A stretch of DNA of 64,000 nt from CAIXSC01 sp046349935 (lineage in GTDB: Bacteria; Planctomycetota; Planctomycetia; Pirellulales; Pirellulaceae). Each line of letters begins with the position of its first letter. The first letter of the stretch is position 1. The position numbers and the translations under genes are program-made. The notes under the pieces were generated by a model. It did no database searches. It was not told where the DNA came from and worked only from the letters and a program-made list of their open reading frames with translations. Where the stretch lies: positions 1-64,000 of the forward strand of contig JAXMBK010000019.1 of NCBI GenBank assembly GCA_046349935.1. Direction: 5' to 3'. Shown one piece after another: positions 54,267 through 63,058 of this stretch.

Positions 54267-55277
54267 ATGACGAGTGGCGCCGACCCCTTCGAGCAGCTTG
54301 TCGCCCGCGGTTGGCCGCCGGCCGACTGGGCCGACGTCACCACGCTGGTCGCCGTCTCCGGCGGTCCCGACAGCGTCGCCCTGCTGCGCGCCCTCGTCGC
54401 CCTGAAACAGCCCGGCCGCGGCCGACTGCTCGTCGCCCATTTCAATCATGGCTGGCGCGGCGCGGAATCCGACGAGGACGCTCGGTTCGTGATGCAGCTG
54501 GCGGGGGAGCTCGGGACGCCGTTTCACCTCGGAAATGCGTGCGACGCCGTTGGGACCGGGCTCGCGCGGTCGGAACAGGCGGCCCGCGACGCCCGCTACG
54601 CCTTTCTGCTCGAAACGGCTCACCAACAAGCGGCACGGTACGTTGCGCTCGCTCATACGGCCGACGACCAAGCCGAAACGGTGCTCCACAGGCTGGTGCG
54701 CGGCACCGGCGTCGCCGGCCTGGCCGGAATGACGTTTTGTCGACCCTTGTCCCTCGCCGCGACCCTCGTCCGCCCCCTTTTGCGTTGTCGGCGCGATGAC
54801 GTCCTCGCCTACCTCGAGCGGCTCGGTCAGCCCTATCGCATCGACGCTTCGAACGCCGACCCGCGCTACACGCGCAACCGACTACGGCATGGACTAATGG
54901 CGGAGCTAGCGCGCGACTACAACCCGCGGGTCGTCGAGGCGCTAGTGCGGCTGGCGCGGCAAGCCGCCGAGTGGCGCGAGCTGCTGCAACCGCAACTCGA
55001 GCAGTTGTTCGCCGCCGCCGTCGTCTCCGAGAGCGCCGTTCGCGTCGTCCTACGACGCCCGCCGCTGAGCGCCGCACCGCTCCCCCTGCTCCGCGAACTG
55101 CTGGTGCAAGTCTGGCGACGCCAAGCGTGGCCTGAACGATCGATGACCGCCGACCATTGGCAATCGCTGGCCGAATGGATCGTCGCCCCTGCCGCGGAAG
55201 GCGTCCTGCAACTCCCCGACGGTCTGGTCGCGTACCGCGGGTTCGACGAAATCGAGCTTCGCCGTTCTTCGATTTGA
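54267..55277 (+). CDS. tilS: tRNA(Ile)-lysidine synthase
   Basis: A 336-residue PP-loop ATPase that changes C34 of tRNA-Ile to lysidine. The P-loop is VAVSGGPDSVALLRALV (SGGPDS at 31-36), followed by HFNHGWRGAESDEDARFV and ALAHTADDQAETVLHRLVRGTG, and the DASNADPRYTRNRLRH segment. The C-terminal domain is short but present. Its stop is part of an inverted repeat (55275-55302). Confidence 0.94.
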   Translation: MTSGADPFEQLVARGWPPADWADVTTLVAVSGGPDSVALLRALVALKQPGRGRLLVAHFNHGWRGAESDEDARFVMQLAGELGTPFHLGNACDAVGTGLARSEQAARDARYAFLLETAHQQAARYVALAHTADDQAETVLHRLVRGTGVAGLAGMTFCRPLSLAATLVRPLLRCRRDDVLAYLERLGQPYRIDASNADPRYTRNRLRHGLMAELARDYNPRVVEALVRLARQAAEWRELLQPQLEQLFAAAVVSESAVRVVLRRPPLSAAPLPLLRELLVQVWRRQAWPERSMTADHWQSLAEWIVAPAAEGVLQLPDGLVAYRGFDEIELRRSSI

Positions 55278-55302
55278 GTCGCTTTCTCGCTTTTGCGACT
55301 CA
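55275..55302 (+). terminator. hairpin at the tilS stop codon
   Basis: TGAGTCGC and GCGACTCA form a perfect 8-base inverted repeat with a 12-base loop that begins at the tilS stop codon. No T-run follows, so it may be only a weak terminator. Confidence 0.4.
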
Positions 55303-55304
55303 TG

Positions 55305-55490
55305 GCCCCTCATCCCCAGCCCTTTCCCCCGCAGCGGGGAGAAGGGAGCACAATCCGCGCTTGTCGTTGCGCAACAAACGACAGTGGGGCCGAGGCGCCA
55401 AACGCTCCGAATTCAACAGAGTCTTTATCACTCCACCTCTTCCCCTCTCCCCGAACCAACGTTCGGGGAGAGGGGCCAGGGGTGAGGGGC
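55305..55490. mobile_element. MITE-like inverted-repeat element between tilS and the MFS gene
   Basis: Nearly matching inverted ends, GCCCCTCATCCCCAGCC (55305-55321) and GGCCAGGGGTGAGGGGC (55474-55490), enclose 186 bases in total. Just inside the right end is a perfect 15-base stem, CCCCTCTCCCCGAAC/GTTCGGGGAGAGGGG (55442-55475, four-base loop); a related weaker stem is inside the left end. A further hairpin (TGTCGTT/AACGACA) lies in the middle. The ends resemble a palindromic repeat dispersed in many bacterial genomes. No transposase is encoded, so movement would need one in trans. Confidence 0.55.
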
Positions 55491-55494
55491 CGCG

Positions 55495-57084
55495 CTATTC
55501 TACGGGGCCTTGGACGCCGCCTGTGTAGCGTTCGCCGTCGGGCTTTTCGCCGTGCAGCACAGCTTGCTGGTAACCGCCTTGCGAGGCGAAATACAGCAGC
55601 AAGAGCAAATAGCCTACGGCCATGGCGGCCGGAACGGCGGCGGTCCATTTGAGCGCCATACGACCGCCGTAGATGCCGGCCGCGCTGACCATCGGTCCGT
55701 CTTCCGCTTTGTGGGTTTGAGCATCTTCCCACCACGTCTGCAGGGCGGCCGTATCTTCCTTCAGCTTCTCATTGCCTTGTTGCTTGGCCAGCAGTTCGGC
55801 GGTGGCGGCCAATTCCTTGCCCTCATCCGCAACGATCGAGACTTTGCGGCCGTCGAGCCCCGAGATTTTCGGGAACATCAAGAAGCCGTTTTGGTCGCCC
55901 GACTTGTACCGTTCGTAGGCCGGAGCGCTGGCTTGCTTGAGGTTTTCCGAGGCGAAGTAGTCTTGCTTGTAACCGATGCCGGGGCCGCCCAAGAGACCGG
56001 CCGACAACATGCCGATGCCGCCCATGGTGCCCATCGTCAACGCGCCCCCCTTGGGGAATCGCTCGCCGACGACGCCGAGCATCGTGGGCCATAGGAACGT
56101 CTTGCCGACGCCGTAAATCGATGCCGCGATGAAGATCGACCAACCCGAAGTGCCTGAACCGAGCATGAACAAGCCAAGGCATCCTAGGAGGGCGCTGGCC
56201 AGCAACAGGCCGACCGGATTGATGCGTTCAACGATCGGACCGGCGAAGAAGCGGAGCACGAACATCAAGCCCGACGTGTAGATGAACAGGAGCATTTCCT
56301 GGCCTTCGATCACGTTCTTCATGATGTTCGTGATCCAGCTGTCGGTGCCCAATTCCACGTAGCCGACCATGGCGTGAATGAAGAGCAGGAACAACAAGAT
56401 CGGCGAGGCGAACTGAGCCAGCATGGTGCCCACATCGACGCCCGCTTCCCGCGCTTCCGATTGCGGGAACTTTTCCTTGAGGCACATGAGGCCGTACATC
56501 AGGGTCGGGACCAAGAACAACCCGAGCGGGATTTCCCAGCGGAGCTGCATGACGGCGGCCGCTTTGCCGACGAACGCGTAGCCGATCAAGCCGCCGATGA
56601 TCAGACCGCCCGGCCAGCCCGCGTGCAGAATATTGAGGTAATGCGTCTTCTGTTTGGGGTACAGCGTGGCGACGAGCGGATTGATGACCGTCTCGCACAG
56701 GCCGTTGCCGAGCGCGAACATAAACATGCCGATGTACAGGCACCAATAGGTGGCGTCCTTGCCGGCCGCCGCGTAGACGGGGGTGGCGGCGAGCGTCACG
56801 ACGGCCGACGCGGTGTGCAGCAAGAAGGCGAAGACCATGAGCGTCTTGTAGCCGATCCAGTCGGCGATGAAGCTGCAGACGATGATGGTCACGCCGAAGC
56901 CGACCAAGCCGCCGCCGGTGATCGTGCCGAGTTCGCTCTTGGTGAACCCGAACTGGGCGCCCCAGTCGTCGAGCACGCCGCCGCGGACGGCGAAGCCGAT
57001 TCCTGCCGCGATCAACGTGAGGAAGCTGGCGAGGAATAAATTGAAATTCGACCGCTGGTCTGTCGCTCCGCTCGCACTACTCAT
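55495..57084 (-). CDS. MFS transporter with a soluble insertion
   Basis: A 529-residue major facilitator with about 12 helices. The first half has the MFS loop signature FIADWIGYKTLMV and LPNPLVATLYPK-like ends (ETVINPLVATLYPKQKTHYLN), recalling the FucP/glucose-galactose subgroup. A hydrophilic segment of about 90 residues (about 385-480) is inserted before the last two helices. Substrate unknown; sugar or sugar acid transport is plausible. It ends just inside the MITE-like element border and is divergent from the GT39 gene. Confidence 0.85.
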   Translation of the reverse strand: MSSASGATDQRSNFNLFLASFLTLIAAGIGFAVRGGVLDDWGAQFGFTKSELGTITGGGLVGFGVTIIVCSFIADWIGYKTLMVFAFLLHTASAVVTLAATPVYAAAGKDATYWCLYIGMFMFALGNGLCETVINPLVATLYPKQKTHYLNILHAGWPGGLIIGGLIGYAFVGKAAAVMQLRWEIPLGLFLVPTLMYGLMCLKEKFPQSEAREAGVDVGTMLAQFASPILLFLLFIHAMVGYVELGTDSWITNIMKNVIEGQEMLLFIYTSGLMFVLRFFAGPIVERINPVGLLLASALLGCLGLFMLGSGTSGWSIFIAASIYGVGKTFLWPTMLGVVGERFPKGGALTMGTMGGIGMLSAGLLGGPGIGYKQDYFASENLKQASAPAYERYKSGDQNGFLMFPKISGLDGRKVSIVADEGKELAATAELLAKQQGNEKLKEDTAALQTWWEDAQTHKAEDGPMVSAAGIYGGRMALKWTAAVPAAMAVGYLLLLLYFASQGGYQQAVLHGEKPDGERYTGGVQGPVE

Positions 57085-57222
57085 GCCCGATTGCCCTTTA
57101 TGACTGCCTGGAAATGGTCTGCCTGGAACTAGAATTCGGTGGAAGGATTCGGCCCGTTTCGGGGCGGGGAACCTCGGCGCGCACCCTGAAAACAGGGGTG
57201 TCCGGACCGAGGGAAGGCTAAG

Positions 57223-57250
57223 AGTATAGCGAGAAAAAAGACAAGGTAAA
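57223..57250 (-). promoter_or_regulatory. promoter candidate of the MFS gene
   Basis: On the minus strand TTTACC (57250-57245), 16 bases, TATACT (57228-57223; five of six matches). The transcript would start about 130 bases before the ATG. The region between the divergent genes (57085-57353) also contains the promoter of the opposite gene and no gene of its own. Confidence 0.4.
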
Positions 57251-57273
57251 CCAGCGCCTCAGGCCGCTCGATC

Positions 57274-57303
57274 TTGACCCTGCTCGCCCGTTCGGCCTAC
57301 CAT
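57274..57303 (+). promoter_or_regulatory. promoter candidate of the GT39-AsmA operon
   Basis: TTGACC (57274-57279), 18 bases, TACCAT (57298-57303). The start of transcription would be about 44 bases before the ATG of the glycosyltransferase gene. Match quality is moderate. Confidence 0.4.
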
Positions 57304-57353
57304 TCGGCCGTAATTTCCCGAAATTCTGCCCACCGCTCGCGAAGGAACGCGAA

Positions 57354-58658
57354 ATGGCCGGACAAGGACGTTCTGACGTGCGCCGTCGCGCCGCCTGGAT
57401 CATGGCGATCCTGGCGCTGGCGCTCGCCGCGCGTCTGGCCGCCGGCGCCTGGTGGCAGCAACGCCTTCCCCCCGGTCAAAAACTGGCCTTCGGCGACAGC
57501 GACAGCTACTGGCGACTCGCCCAGTCGCTGTACCGCGGCGAACCGTTCCAATACGGCTCCCCCGACTCGCGGATCTTCCGTACGCCCGGCTACCCCGCTC
57601 TGTTGGCGGCTCTGTTCAAGCTCCTGGGAACCGACGACCCGCCCGTCTTGGCCGTCCGGGCGCTGAGTGCGACCTGCGGCGCCGCGGCGGTCGGCGTCGT
57701 CATGGCCTTGGGCTGGCGTCTGTTCCGACCCGAAGTCGGACTGCTTGCGGGCCTCGTCGCCGCCGTCCATCCCGAAGCCATCGCGCTCGGGACGTTCGTG
57801 CTCAGCGAGGCGCCGTTCCATCCCTTGATGCTGCTGAACATTTTCTGTCTGCGAGAAGCGTGGGCCGCCGCATCGTCGCACGACTCGGCGCGCCGCGCGA
57901 CGGCGTGGGCCCTGGCGGCCGGCGTCGCCGCCGGTCTGGCGACGCTCATGCGCCCCAGTTGGCTGCTCTTCACCCCCTACCTCTTGTTGCTCGCCCTGCT
58001 GACCGCCTCCAACCGACGCTGCGCCGCGCGGCTCGCATTGCCGCTGATCGTCTCGCTTGCGGCGACCATGGCCCCTTGGTGGCTGCGCAATTACGAGGCG
58101 GCGGGACGGTTCGTTCCGACCACGCTGCAAGTGGGCGCCAGCCTCTACGACGGTTGGCGACCGGATGCGGACGGCGCCAGCGACATGCGGTTCGTCCCCG
58201 AGTTCTACGCGGCGCAGAAGGCAGCCGATGCGGCCGCGACCGAGCCGCTGACGGGGACGTTTGAAGAGCGACTGGATCGGCGGCACCGCGAGGCGGCCGT
58301 TGCGTGGGCGAAGCAGAACCCGCGCCGAGTCGTCGAGCTGGCGTGGATCAAGCTACGGCGGATGTGGAGTCCCTTGCCCAATGCGGCCGAAATGGGCGGG
58401 ACGTTGTTGCGGGCGGCGACTTTCTGCGGCTACGTCCCCACGATGTTGCTGGCCGTCTACGGCACGTTGCGATTACGCCGCTCGACCGTCGGTCTGTGGC
58501 TGCTGTGGATCCCCGCGCTGTACCTCACCAATCTGCACGTGATCTTCGTGAGTTCGCTGCGCTATCGGCAGCCGGCGCTCCTGCTGCTGATCGTCGTCGC
58601 GGCAGCGGCCGCTTGGGAATGGCGCGCGGGACGCGCCGTCAAGGAGCCGCCGCGATGA
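57354..58658 (+). CDS. GT39/ArnT-like membrane glycosyltransferase
   Basis: A 434-residue protein with about ten membrane helices. Early acidic motif GDSDSYWRLAQSLYRG, then FRTPGYPALLAALFK and ALGTFVLSEAPFHPLML, match the PMT/ArnT (GT-C) fold, where an Asp in the first periplasmic loop is catalytic and polyprenyl-linked sugars are the donors. The acceptor is unknown. Its stop overlaps the start of the AsmA-like gene (ATGA), so the two are translated together and may act in envelope building. Confidence 0.82.
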   Translation: MAGQGRSDVRRRAAWIMAILALALAARLAAGAWWQQRLPPGQKLAFGDSDSYWRLAQSLYRGEPFQYGSPDSRIFRTPGYPALLAALFKLLGTDDPPVLAVRALSATCGAAAVGVVMALGWRLFRPEVGLLAGLVAAVHPEAIALGTFVLSEAPFHPLMLLNIFCLREAWAAASSHDSARRATAWALAAGVAAGLATLMRPSWLLFTPYLLLLALLTASNRRCAARLALPLIVSLAATMAPWWLRNYEAAGRFVPTTLQVGASLYDGWRPDADGASDMRFVPEFYAAQKAADAAATEPLTGTFEERLDRRHREAAVAWAKQNPRRVVELAWIKLRRMWSPLPNAAEMGGTLLRAATFCGYVPTMLLAVYGTLRLRRSTVGLWLLWIPALYLTNLHVIFVSSLRYRQPALLLLIVVAAAAAWEWRAGRAVKEPPR

Positions 58659-61600
58659 CCTCGACGACTCCTGCGAAAGCACAACCCTCGTGCTGGCGCC
58701 ACTTGATGGGCGGCATTCAAACCTTGGCGTTCTTCGGCGTCATTCTCGTCGCCGCCGGCGCCGTCGGTTGGATCTTGCTGCAGCGACATTTAGACGGTGA
58801 AATTCGACGCACGATCGAACAGCGGTTGGCGGCGAGCTTCGTCGACTCGCCGCTCGAGATCACGGTCCGTGAAGCGCGTCGCGTCGACGCGCCGGACGTG
58901 CGTCAGCAAGGGATCGAGGTGCGCGGCGTGGAGATTCGCGACCGTCGCACCGATCAGGTCGTGGTCGCGATCGACGAATTGTGGCTCGCCTGCTGCTGCG
59001 ACTTGACTTATTTGCTGAATGAACAGATTGAAGTGCGGCATATGACGGTGCGTCGGCCGCGGGTGCGATTGCGCGGCGGACCGGAAGCGCTGGCCGAATG
59101 GAAACGCTGGTGGAAACCGCCCCCGCACGCCAACTCCGAAAAGGCCTCGCTGTCGGTCGAGGAAGGGGCCATCGATTGGTTGGTGGACCCGAACCGTCCC
59201 GAGTCGCTGGTGTCGCTGCGCGGGCTCGACCTGCTCGCCCGCCGCGCCTCTCAAGAAACGCTCGACAAGCTCGAGTGGCAGACGGACTCGTCGAGCGACG
59301 CGGAGTCCGCAGCCAAGGTGACTCACATGCGCATCACGGCGGGCGGCGAACTGCTGTCGAAGCTGGCGGTGGACGTCCTGTGGAGCGGCGAGGAACAACG
59401 CTGGCTGGTGCGCGGCGAGACGGAAGGAGTTCGAGTCGCGCGCGAATTGCTGGGAGTCTTGCCGGCCGAATGGTCGTCGGCCGCGCAGCTGCTCCGCACT
59501 CTCGACGCGCGCGGCGCCCTGACGCTGGTGGCCTCTTCGCCGCCGACGCCGGATGCACCGCCCTCGTTTTCGGTCGAGGGACGATTGCGGGAGGGACGCT
59601 GGAGCGACCCGCGAATCCCCGCGCCGCTTACCGACCTCGATCTCGACTTTCGCGCCGATTCGAATGGCTTGGAAGTGCAGCGCGCGGAGGCGCGGTGCGG
59701 CGGCGCCGAATTGGGCGGGACGTTCTCGATGCATGGCTGGGATTGGGACGGGGCGTGCGCGGCGTCCGTGCGGATGAGGCACTTCGTCGTCACGCGCGCG
59801 TGGCTCGACCTGCTGCCGGACGAGTGGCGTAGTCAGTGGGACAAATACGGCGTGCTCGGCGAATTCGACGCGGATCTGACGGCGACGTATGACGGCCGTC
59901 ATTGGCGACCGGAAGGGTCGCTGGTCGGTCGGGACATGACGATGCGGGTCGCCAAATTTCCCTATCCGCTTGCGCATGGCAGCGGGCGCGTGGAGTTTCG
60001 CGACGGCGTCGCCGTGTCGCGCGACGTCGTGTTCTTGACGCACGAGCGACCGATTCAATTTGAATTCGAACTGGCCGGCAGCGGCCCGCAGAAGACGGGC
60101 TTCGTTCAGATGAAGGCGTTGCAGGGCATTCCGATCGACGACGCGTTCCTGGATGCGCTCGAGGGGCCGACCGCGACGTTCTTTCGGTCGCTGCAGCCGC
60201 GCGGCGAAGTGGCGGTCGACGGCCGATTGGAACGCCAGTCGCTCGACGCCCCCTGGCAACGCTCGCTGGAACTCGACTTCCGTCGCTGTTCGATTCAGTA
60301 CTCGAAATTCGCGTACCCGATCGAAAAGGTGCAAGGCAAAGTGAAGTTGGCGGGCGACGTGTGGACGATCGGCGAGCTGTCGGGACGCAACGACAGCGCC
60401 TACCTGGTGGCGCGCGGCATGTGGAGCTCGCAGCCGCCCACGCTGCAGTTGGATGTCGAAGCCTACGACGTACCGCTGGAGGAAGAATTGCGCAGTGCTT
60501 TGACGCCCGGGCTGCAGAAGTTGTGGGCGCAGCTGCAGCCGCGCGGAACGATCGACTACGTCGCGATCGGGCTGCGGCTTCCCAACGCGGCGGGCAAGCT
60601 GGGCGTGGACGTCGCCGTTCAAAAGAACCCGCCTTCGCAGAACGTCGAAGGACGCAATTTGACGTTACGCCCGCAAAGCTTCCCGTATTCGCTCGACAAT
60701 CTGGTCGGCGGACTGCGGTTCGTCGACGGAGCGTTCGAGTTTGAAGGGGTGCGGGCCGAGCATGCGCGGACCGTGTTTCGAGCGAAGGGGCGCGGGCGCG
60801 TCGAAGCGGACGGCGCCTGGCAGGTGGAAATGACCGACTTCGCGGCGGACCGACTGCAATTGGATCACGACCTGTTGACGGCGCTTCCCGCGTCCGCCAG
60901 CAACTCGCTAGGGAAGCTCAATTGGTCCGGTCCCATCTACGTCGACGGTCGGTTGGCGGCGCGGGGCGCGTCGCAGTCGGCCGACCAAACGCGGCTGGAT
61001 TGGGACCTGCGGATGGATGTGGAAAACGGCAGTTGCCAGGCGACGACGCCGGTGGAACAGATCCGAGGTTCGTCGCATTGGATCGGCGCTTGGCAAGGCG
61101 GAGCTTGGGAGTCGGAGGTGGATCTGCAAATCGATTCAGCCTTCGTCCGCGGCGTGCACGTGACCCAGATTCAAGGGCCGCTGCGTTTGCGACCCGGGCA
61201 AGTGGTGCTGGGCGACGCTTGGGCCAACGTCCGTCGTCCCGATCGACCGCCGCGGCAAGTCACGGCCCAGCTGTTCGGCGGAGCGGCGGCGGCCGATGCG
61301 ATCGTCAATTTGGGGGAAGAATTGACGTTTCGCATGCAGGCGGGGCTGCAGAACATGAGCCTCAAGGAGCTGTCGCGCGAGGCGTCAAGCAGCGGTCGCG
61401 ACTTGTCGGGGCGGGCGTTCGCGTCGTTGCAGTTGGAGGGGACGTCGCGCGGCGTGCACACCTGGCGCGGTTTGGGGAAAGTGACGGTGCGCGACACCAA
61501 CATCGAAGAGATCCCGTTCTTGGTGTCGGTGTTGAAAGGTCGGTCGCAACGGCGCACGGATGCGATGCTGGCGTTGAGCGACGTGGATTTCAGCGTGCAG

Positions 61601-61957
61601 GGAGACCGCATTTACTTCCAGCGCATCGACCTCAAGGGGGAAGGTCTGACGCTCAAGGGTCGCGGCGAAATGAACCTCGACCGAATCGTCGACCTGCAGT
61701 TTTACACGATCATGGGACGCGACGATTTTTGGGTTCCCGTGGTGACGCCCGTGTTGGCGGAAGCGAGCAAGCAGATGTTTGAGATCCGCGTCACCGGCCC
61801 GCTGGAATCGCCGGTCGTCGACCGCAAGGTGGTCCCGGCGATCAACGACGCGCTGGAGCAGATGTTCCCCGAAATGGCCGCGCGCACCGCCGAAACGCCG
61901 CTCATCAATCGCGTCCCCACCCCGCGCCAGTTTTTCCAACGCCGCCCCGCCCCGTAG
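58655..61957 (+). CDS. giant AsmA-like protein
   Basis: A 1100-residue protein with one N-terminal membrane helix (about 24-46) and a very long beta-rich periplasmic part. Repeated short beta units such as VEFRDGVAVSRDVVF, GGLRFVDGAFEFEGV and GLTLKGRGEMNLDRIVD belong to the AsmA/YhdP/TamB style of lipid-transport bridge proteins. The C-terminal region (KGRSQRRTDAMLALSDVDFS to QMFEIRVTGPLESP) is the most family-like part. It starts at ATG 58655, overlapping the glycosyltransferase stop by four bases; longer frames upstream lie inside that gene. Likely role: moving lipids between inner and outer membrane. Confidence 0.82.
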   Translation: MTSTTPAKAQPSCWRHLMGGIQTLAFFGVILVAAGAVGWILLQRHLDGEIRRTIEQRLAASFVDSPLEITVREARRVDAPDVRQQGIEVRGVEIRDRRTDQVVVAIDELWLACCCDLTYLLNEQIEVRHMTVRRPRVRLRGGPEALAEWKRWWKPPPHANSEKASLSVEEGAIDWLVDPNRPESLVSLRGLDLLARRASQETLDKLEWQTDSSSDAESAAKVTHMRITAGGELLSKLAVDVLWSGEEQRWLVRGETEGVRVARELLGVLPAEWSSAAQLLRTLDARGALTLVASSPPTPDAPPSFSVEGRLREGRWSDPRIPAPLTDLDLDFRADSNGLEVQRAEARCGGAELGGTFSMHGWDWDGACAASVRMRHFVVTRAWLDLLPDEWRSQWDKYGVLGEFDADLTATYDGRHWRPEGSLVGRDMTMRVAKFPYPLAHGSGRVEFRDGVAVSRDVVFLTHERPIQFEFELAGSGPQKTGFVQMKALQGIPIDDAFLDALEGPTATFFRSLQPRGEVAVDGRLERQSLDAPWQRSLELDFRRCSIQYSKFAYPIEKVQGKVKLAGDVWTIGELSGRNDSAYLVARGMWSSQPPTLQLDVEAYDVPLEEELRSALTPGLQKLWAQLQPRGTIDYVAIGLRLPNAAGKLGVDVAVQKNPPSQNVEGRNLTLRPQSFPYSLDNLVGGLRFVDGAFEFEGVRAEHARTVFRAKGRGRVEADGAWQVEMTDFAADRLQLDHDLLTALPASASNSLGKLNWSGPIYVDGRLAARGASQSADQTRLDWDLRMDVENGSCQATTPVEQIRGSSHWIGAWQGGAWESEVDLQIDSAFVRGVHVTQIQGPLRLRPGQVVLGDAWANVRRPDRPPRQVTAQLFGGAAAADAIVNLGEELTFRMQAGLQNMSLKELSREASSSGRDLSGRAFASLQLEGTSRGVHTWRGLGKVTVRDTNIEEIPFLVSVLKGRSQRRTDAMLALSDVDFSVQGDRIYFQRIDLKGEGLTLKGRGEMNLDRIVDLQFYTIMGRDDFWVPVVTPVLAEASKQMFEIRVTGPLESPVVDRKVVPAINDALEQMFPEMAARTAETPLINRVPTPRQFFQRRPAP

Positions 61958-61958
61958 C

Positions 61959-61975
61959 GCAGGCTTCCAGCCTGC
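61959..61975. repeat. palindromic repeat unit A (GCAGGCT-TCC-AGCCTGC)
   Basis: A 17-base palindrome two bases after the AsmA-like stop codon. It shares its core with two more units at 62024-62040 and 62064-62080 (ACAGGCT-N3-AGCCTGT). Dispersed units of this form look like REP-type elements. Confidence 0.7.
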
Positions 61976-62023
61976 GATGAATCGGCGCACGCTTTTTCTT
62001 GGCGAATGAGTTCAGTAGTTCCA

Positions 62024-62080
62024 ACAGGCTGGAAGCCTGTCCTACGAGGCGTCCTGCCGTAGGACAGGCTTCCAGCCTGT
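62024..62080. repeat. 23-base perfect inverted repeat built from two palindromic units
   Basis: 62024-62046 is the exact reverse complement of 62058-62080, with an 11-base loop. Each arm itself contains the ACAGGCT-N3-AGCCTGT palindrome plus CCTACG. The long hairpin lies between the AsmA-like gene and dapF and may act as a terminator or be a mobile REP-like pair. Confidence 0.75.
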
Positions 62081-62121
62081 CTCCGTCCCTCGATCTCCGT
62101 CCCTCAGTCTCCGTCCCTCTG
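62080..62121. repeat. 14-base tandem repeat, three copies
   Basis: Three adjacent 14-base units beginning TCTCCGTCCCTC (62080-62093, 62094-62107, 62108-62121), differing only in the last two bases. They abut the inverted repeat and precede the dapF promoter region. Confidence 0.75.
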
Positions 62122-62188
62122 CGCCGGGCTGTGGGGAGCACAACGGAGCGCAGGTCGCTAGAATGCAGCACTTGGAGGATTCGACCTT

Positions 62189-63031
62189 ATGCGATTTACG
62201 AAGATGCACGGCGCAGGGAACGACTACGTTTACGTCGACTGCGTACGTCAAGCGGCGCCTGCGAACCCGGCTCAGTTGGCTCAAGTGATCTCCCATCGGC
62301 ACTTCGGCGTCGGGAGCGACGGGTTGATTCTGATTCATCCGTCGGCGGTGGCCGATGCGCGCATGCAGATGTTTAACGCGGACGGCAGCGAATCGGAGAT
62401 GTGCGGCAACGGCATCCGCTGCGTGGCCAAGTTCGTCTATGACCACGGGATTGCGCGTAAGCCGACGCTGAAGATCGAAACGGGCGCCGGCGTGTTGACG
62501 CTCGATTTGGAAACGCGCGGCGGCGTGGTGGAGCGCGTGCGCGTCGATATGGGCGAGCCGATCCTCGAGGCGGCTCGAATTCCCACCAACCTGCCGGGCA
62601 GTCCCGTGGTGAACGCGCCGCTCGCCGTCGCCGGCCGGACGCTCGCCGCGACCTGCGTCTCGATGGGCAATCCCCACTGCGTGATTTTCGTCGAGCAAGC
62701 GACCGACGAGCTGGTGCTGGGAGTCGGCCCCAAAATCGAACATGACGCGAACTTTCCCGCGCGAGTGAATGTCGAGTTTGTGGAGGTGGCGTCGCCGCGC
62801 GAAGTGCGACAGCGGACCTGGGAGCGTGGTTCCGGCGAGACGTGGGCCTGCGGCACGGGGGCCAGCGCCGTCTGCGTCGCGGGGGTTTTGGCGGGCAAGA
62901 CGGAACGGCGGATTCTGAATCACCTGCTGGGCGGGGATTTGGAGCTGCATTGGGACGAGTCGGACAACCACGTGTATAAGACGGGGCCGGCGGTCGAGGT
63001 CTTTTCGGGCGATTGGACGCCGAACAGGTAG
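62189..63031 (+). CDS. dapF: diaminopimelate epimerase
   Basis: A 280-residue enzyme that converts LL- to meso-diaminopimelate for lysine and peptidoglycan. The two catalytic cysteines are C72 (MCGNGIRCVAKF) and C221 (ETWACGTGASAVCVAG). The start MRFTKMHGAGNDYVYVD is typical. GGAGG lies about 13 bases upstream, and a TAGAAT -10 element is at 62159-62164. It is followed by xseA 27 bases downstream. Confidence 0.97.
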   Translation: MRFTKMHGAGNDYVYVDCVRQAAPANPAQLAQVISHRHFGVGSDGLILIHPSAVADARMQMFNADGSESEMCGNGIRCVAKFVYDHGIARKPTLKIETGAGVLTLDLETRGGVVERVRVDMGEPILEAARIPTNLPGSPVVNAPLAVAGRTLAATCVSMGNPHCVIFVEQATDELVLGVGPKIEHDANFPARVNVEFVEVASPREVRQRTWERGSGETWACGTGASAVCVAGVLAGKTERRILNHLLGGDLELHWDESDNHVYKTGPAVEVFSGDWTPNR

Positions 63032-63058
63032 ACGGCTTTCGAAGGCGAGCGAGGCAGG

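Noticed and set aside
58304..58654. An extended N-terminus for the AsmA-like protein
   Set aside because: These codons overlap the glycosyltransferase gene in another frame; the ATG at 58655 with ATGA coupling and a following membrane helix fits better.
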